8,031 bases of DNA from Deltaproteobacteria bacterium. GTDB lineage: Bacteria; Desulfobacterota; Desulfarculia; Desulfarculales; Desulfarculaceae. This document shows positions 6,014-8,031 of the stretch, one piece after another (the stretch's first letter is position 1; each line of letters starts with the position of its first letter). The notes below the pieces were generated by a model, which ran no database searches, was not told the DNA's origin, and saw only the letters and a list, made by a program, of their open reading frames with translations. Both the position numbers and the translations under genes were made by a program. The DNA is taken from contig JAKAGJ010000072.1 in assembly GCA_021815655.1 (NCBI GenBank), forward strand, positions 1-8,031, in the 5' to 3' direction.

Positions 6014-6634
6014 ATGCGGGTTTCCCTGATCCTGGCTCACCCTCATGGAGGCAGCTTCAACGCGGCCCTTGCCGCCACCGCCCGCCAGGCCCTGCTGGAC
6101 CTGGGGCATGGGGTCTATTTCCACGACCTGTACGCGGAGGGGTTTGACCCCTTGCTGCCGGCGGCGGAGATTGACCGCCACGCCGCCTTGCCCGCCCTGG
6201 TGCAGGCACACTGCCAGGAACTGGCCCAGGCCCAGGGCTTGGTGGTGGTGCACCCCAACTGGTGGGGCATGCCTCCGGCCATCCTCACCGGCTGGCTGGA
6301 CCGGGTGCTGCGGCCAGGCGTGGCCTACGAGTTCCTGGATGGCGACAGCGGCGAGGGTGTGCCACGGGGGCTCTTGCGCGTGCGGACGGCCCTGGTGCTG
6401 AACACCTCCAACACCGAGGCCCGCCGCGAGCGGGAGGTCTTCGGCGACCCCCTGGAGAGCATCTGGCGGGCGTGCGTCTGCGGTCTGTGCGGGGTGCGGC
6501 GGCTGGAGCGGCACACCTTCGGCGTGGTGGTGACCAGCACGGCGGCGCAGCGGGCCGCCTGGCTGCAAGAGGCGCGGGACATGGTGACCAGGCTGTTTGC
6601 GTCGCGCCCGCCCTCTGGCGGCGAGAACCTCTAG
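6014..6634 (+). CDS. flavodoxin-fold NAD(P)H-dependent (quinone) oxidoreductase
   Basis: A 206-residue protein of the Flavodoxin_2/NQO1 type. Such enzymes bind FMN or FAD and use NAD(P)H for two-electron reduction of quinones or similar acceptors in the cytoplasm. Seen in sequence: the first strand and phosphate loop MRVSLILAHPHGGSFNAAL (S14-F-N), the isoalloxazine-binding HPNWWGMPPAILTGWLDRVL (80-99) with RPGVAYEF after it, and a third flavin loop LNTSNTE (129-135). Length is normal for the bacterial branch (MdaB/KefF/YwrO-like), but a specific substrate cannot be named. C154, C156 and C159 form an ACVCGLCG cluster where relatives usually keep a single CG. No Shine-Dalgarno site is visible before the ATG, only 12 bases after the previous stop, so it may depend on coupling. 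Confidence 0.9.
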   Translation: MRVSLILAHPHGGSFNAALAATARQALLDLGHGVYFHDLYAEGFDPLLPAAEIDRHAALPALVQAHCQELAQAQGLVVVHPNWWGMPPAILTGWLDRVLRPGVAYEFLDGDSGEGVPRGLLRVRTALVLNTSNTEARREREVFGDPLESIWRACVCGLCGVRRLERHTFGVVVTSTAAQRAAWLQEARDMVTRLFASRPPSGGENL

Positions 6635-6640
6635 CGGGAG

Positions 6641-6672
6641 GTTGAAAAAGTCCATCCATGGACTTTTTCAAC
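6641..6672. terminator. 32-base near-perfect palindrome, likely bidirectional terminator or repeat
   Basis: GTTGAAAAAGTCCAT (6641-6655) is the exact reverse complement of ATGGACTTTTTCAAC (6658-6672), with only CC between. The core GTCCA/TGGAC hairpin is flanked by A5 and T5, as in intrinsic terminators that work both ways, and it sits 6 bases after the oxidoreductase stop codon. Such a perfect palindrome could instead be one copy of a dispersed genomic repeat. Confidence 0.55.
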
Positions 6673-6679
6673 TCAAGTT

Positions 6680-6698
6680 GGCCGAAGCGAATTCGGCC
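6680..6698. repeat. inverted repeat (hairpin), 7-base arms
   Basis: GGCCGAA (6680-6686) and TTCGGCC (6692-6698) are perfect reverse complements around a GCGAA loop. It follows the larger palindrome by seven bases, and there is no T-run after it. It could be a second part of the same terminator or of a compound repeat. Confidence 0.5.
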
Positions 6699-6749
6699 GA
6701 CTCTACCAAAATGCCTGGCCACAAGAGCCTGCGCTTTTGGGCGGGCCAT

Positions 6750-6797
6750 CCCTGGGCCCGCTGGCAGGCTGTCTTGAACAGCCTGCCAGGGCCAGGG
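6750..6797. repeat. long hairpin just before the small transporter gene
   Basis: CTGGCAGGCTG (6761-6771) and CAGCCTGCCAG (6779-6789) pair perfectly over 11 bases with a TCTTGAA loop. Outside, CCCTGG (6750-6755) faces CCAGGG (6792-6797) with small bulges, lengthening the stem to about 18 pairs. It ends 14 bases before the ATG at 6812 and abuts the ribosome site, so in mRNA it could limit translation or act as a terminator without T-run. Confidence 0.55.
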
Positions 6798-6811
6798 GAG
6801 AGGGCGGGACC

Positions 6812-7168
6812 ATGGTCAAGAGCAACCTGCTGGCCTGGACGCTGATGTTGTCCTCGGGGGTGAGCGCCGGCATCGGCAACCTGCTGGTGAAGCGTTCGCG
6901 CCTGAACCCCGGCGACAACGGCCTGGCCAGCCTGCCGCTCTCGCCCTGGTTCCTGCTGGCCATCGCCTTCTTTCTGGCCAACGTGTTCCTGCTGGCCAAG
7001 GCCATGGACAACCTGCCGGTTTCCGTGGCGGCCCCGGCGGTTTCCGGCACCAACTTCGTGGTGGTGGTGTTGGGCGCGGCCCTGGTCTTTGGCGAGAGCC
7101 TGAGCCTCTTCCAATACTTGGGGCTGGCCAGCATCGTGCTGGGCATCGTGCTGGTGGGGCGAGCCTAG
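6812..7168 (+). CDS. four-helix DMT/EamA-type small membrane transporter
   Basis: This 118-residue, very hydrophobic protein has four predicted helices at about 5-25, 44-64, 69-93 and 98-116, the size of a small multidrug resistance (SMR) or ArnE/ArnF-type half-transporter that works as a dimer. The second half, LPVSVAAPAVSGTNFVVVVL then FGESLSLFQYLGLASIVLGIVLVG, matches the EamA/SMR pattern (LPxxxAxxxxxxNF... GExLSxxxxxGxxxIxxGIxLV). The SMR proton-coupling Glu of helix 1 is absent: Ala19 or Ser18 lies where Glu14 of EmrE would align, so a drug/proton antiporter is unlikely and an ArnE-like lipid-carrier flippase or other DMT role is more plausible. The start at 6812 has GGGGAGAGGG upstream. 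An in-frame upstream ATG at 6737 would add 25 polar residues encoded within the hairpin and is rejected. Confidence 0.85.
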   Translation: MVKSNLLAWTLMLSSGVSAGIGNLLVKRSRLNPGDNGLASLPLSPWFLLAIAFFLANVFLLAKAMDNLPVSVAAPAVSGTNFVVVVLGAALVFGESLSLFQYLGLASIVLGIVLVGRA

Positions 7169-7210
7169 CCCCGGCTGGGCCTGTGAGTTCACAGTAAGTA
7201 TTTCCCCAGT

Positions 7211-7249
7211 GCGCGGCAACCTGCCGCGCCGCAAGGCTACTCTTCTTTT
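7211..7249 (+). terminator. probable terminator after the small transporter gene
   Basis: GCGCGGCA (7211-7218) and TGCCGCGC (7222-7229) form a perfect 8-pair GC-rich stem with an ACC loop. The T-rich stretch CTCTTCTTTTA begins about 11 bases after the stem, further than ideal. It lies 43 bases after the stop codon at 7168. Confidence 0.45.
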
Positions 7250-7327
7250 ATCCGCATGAGAACGATTTTGGTAGCGTGGCCGCCCACGGACCCGCCGGGC
7301 CATGCCCTGGTCGCTAGGCTGGGAGAA

Positions 7328-7369
7328 ATAGCTTGTTCCGAAGCTATAATATGGCTACAATAAAGCTAT
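7328..7369 (+). promoter_or_regulatory. AT-rich promoter/operator region upstream of the DUF3795 gene
   Basis: TTGTTC (7333-7338) and TACAAT (7356-7361), 17 bases apart, make a plausible sigma-70 promoter; TATAAT (7345-7350) is an alternative -10 with a poor -35. The heptamer AAGCTAT occurs three times: inverted at 7328-7334 (ATAGCTT), direct at 7341-7347 and 7363-7369. The first pair forms an inverted repeat TAGCTT-N6-AAGCTA, and the direct copies are 22 bases apart, about two helical turns. This layout suits a dimeric regulator covering the promoter. Confidence 0.4.
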
Positions 7370-7383
7370 AAAAGGGGTTGGGG

Positions 7384-7402
7384 CACCTAAAAAAAATAGG
7401 TG
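7384..7402 (+). promoter_or_regulatory. leader hairpin with A-rich loop before the ribosome site
   Basis: CACCTA (7384-7389) and TAGGTG (7397-7402) pair over six bases around a loop of seven A. It ends 12 bases before the strong ribosome site AGGAGGG (7414-7420). GGG before it and GCC after it could add pairs with a bulge. It might stabilise the leader or modulate translation; no known riboswitch class is recognised. Confidence 0.35.
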
Positions 7403-7428
7403 ATAGCCAGAGTAGGAGGGCATGAAAA

Positions 7429-7902
7429 ATGGCCGTAAACCAAGACCTGATGGCGCCTTGCGGACTATACTGCGGAGTCTGCGGGGTATATCAAGCCACC
7501 CGCGACAACAATCTCAAGCTCAAGGGCATCTTGGCTGGGGTGTACAAGGACAAGCTGCCCGGTAGCCAGAACCTCACGCCTGAGCAGGTGACCTGCTGGG
7601 GGTGCTTGTCTGGCCGGACCTGGGGCCACTGCTCGGGCTGCGCCATCCGGGCCTGCGCGCAGGAGCGGGGCCATGAGGGCTGCCACCAGTGCCAGGACTT
7701 TCCCTGCCAGCTCATCGAAGGCTTCCCCATGGCCATAGCCAAGAAGGTCATCTTGCGCAGCGTGCCCCGCCGGGCTGAGGTCGGCGATGAGCTGTGGGCA
7801 GCCGAGGAAGAGGCCCGCTACCACTGCCCCGGCTGCGGCCAGGGGCTGACCCGGGGGGCGCCGCGCTGCCACGCCTGCGACATGACGGTGGATCTGGATT
7901 AG
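7429..7902 (+). CDS. cysteine-rich DUF3795-type protein with C-terminal zinc ribbon
   Basis: A 157-residue protein with 15 cysteines. The N-terminus APCGLYCGVCGVY (C11, C15, C18), the middle CWGCLSGRTWGHCSGCAIRAC (C56, C59, C68, C71, C76) and CHQCQDFPC (C85, C88, C93) match the DUF3795 pattern CGlyCgxCxxY...GCxG...C..C.IrxCa...g...C..C.dFPC. A C-terminal extension holds C133-X2-C136-X10-C147-X2-C150, a zinc-ribbon arrangement. The protein probably binds zinc and/or an iron-sulfur cluster; its activity is not known to me. DUF3795 proteins are common in anaerobic bacteria and archaea. The ATG at 7429 is 8 bases after AGGAGGG; an ATG at 7422 is out of frame and too close. It has its own promoter region and converges on the next gene, overlapping its stop codon. 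Confidence 0.88.
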   Translation: MAVNQDLMAPCGLYCGVCGVYQATRDNNLKLKGILAGVYKDKLPGSQNLTPEQVTCWGCLSGRTWGHCSGCAIRACAQERGHEGCHQCQDFPCQLIEGFPMAIAKKVILRSVPRRAEVGDELWAAEEEARYHCPGCGQGLTRGAPRCHACDMTVDLD

Positions 7903-8031
7903 CGGTCAGGGCGCGGAGCAGGGAGGCCTTGGACCGCCAGCACCAGGCGCCGGACCTGCGGCTGGATGCCCCGGGCCATGATCCGCACGCCCTGGGGAGT
8001 GGGGTGCAGGCCATCCAGGGTCAGGCGGGGG
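7899..8031 (-). CDS. GDSL/SGNH hydrolase-like protein, C-terminal end only
   Basis: On the - strand, the last 43 codons before the TAA at 7901-7899 read PRLTLDGLHPTPQGVRIMARGI and on to LPAPRPDR. DGLHPTPQGVRIMA is the block V signature of SGNH/GDSL esterases (DGxHPxxxGxxxMA), carrying the catalytic Asp and His of the Ser-His-Asp triad, as in TesA-like arylesterases and lysophospholipases. The Ser and Gly/Asn blocks lie beyond the window, so the specific enzyme cannot be named. The gene converges with the DUF3795 gene and their stop codons share bases 7900-7901. Confidence 0.75.
   Translation of the reverse strand, partial: PRLTLDGLHPTPQGVRIMARGIQPQVRRLVLAVQGLPAPRPDR

Noticed and set aside
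5411..6655. 414-codon open frame on the - strand
   Set aside because: It lies antisense to the DUF2939-like and oxidoreductase genes, both of which show family motifs and proper starts. Its translation is low-complexity and typical of a GC-rich shadow frame.
1..8031. CRISPR array or phage/defence island
   Set aside because: No regularly spaced direct repeats and no cas, restriction, toxin-antitoxin or phage genes were seen on either strand.

Overview
The window is GC-rich and densely coded, with short gaps, some GTG/TTG starts and Shine-Dalgarno sites of the AGGAGG type. The gene content suggests a Desulfobacterota (old deltaproteobacterial) or similar Gram-negative environmental bacterium: an NtrC-type sigma-54 activator beside a Cache-domain histidine kinase and stand-alone receivers, a bS21 gene, a DUF3795 protein, and palindromes of the kind scattered in such genomes. 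The taxonomy is inferred from style and gene families, not proven.

Region 1 (1-3845, all +) is a signalling cluster: the 3' part of a sigma-54-dependent response regulator, a full-length membrane Cache-sensor histidine kinase, and two consecutive single-domain CheY-like receivers. The likely flow is an extracytoplasmic ligand, then kinase H340, then one or more receivers, with the NtrC-type protein as transcriptional output. The two small receivers may be phosphate sinks, relays or regulators of a protein target.

Region 2 (3843-about 4500) is a graveyard of mobile DNA. It holds an internally deleted IS3-family element with recognisable terminal inverted repeats and decayed orfA/orfB fragments, followed directly by a decayed transposase tail resembling IS481. 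The left IS end starts exactly at the stop codon of the second receiver.

Region 3 (4538-5170) holds rpsU (ribosomal protein bS21) on the - strand with a likely promoter. It is followed by about 280 bases without a convincing gene but with several inverted repeats, one of them terminator-like on the - strand, and then a strong sigma-70 promoter reading right.

Region 4 (5171-7168, +) contains a 75-residue protein of unknown function (possibly leaderless), a membrane-anchored DUF2939-like protein, a flavodoxin-fold NAD(P)H:quinone oxidoreductase-like protein, a run of strong hairpins, and a four-helix DMT/EamA-type small membrane protein.

Region 5 (7169-8031) has a regulatory-looking intergenic region with repeated AAGCTAT heptamers. 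It leads to a cysteine-rich DUF3795 protein (+), which converges on and overlaps the 3' end of a - strand GDSL/SGNH-hydrolase-like gene cut by the window edge.

Nothing here demonstrates a wholly new system. The most interesting items are the kinase plus tandem-receiver arrangement ending at an IS end, the promoter that places the transcription start on an ATG, the 32-base palindrome at 6641-6672, and the unexplained structured region 4899-5036.
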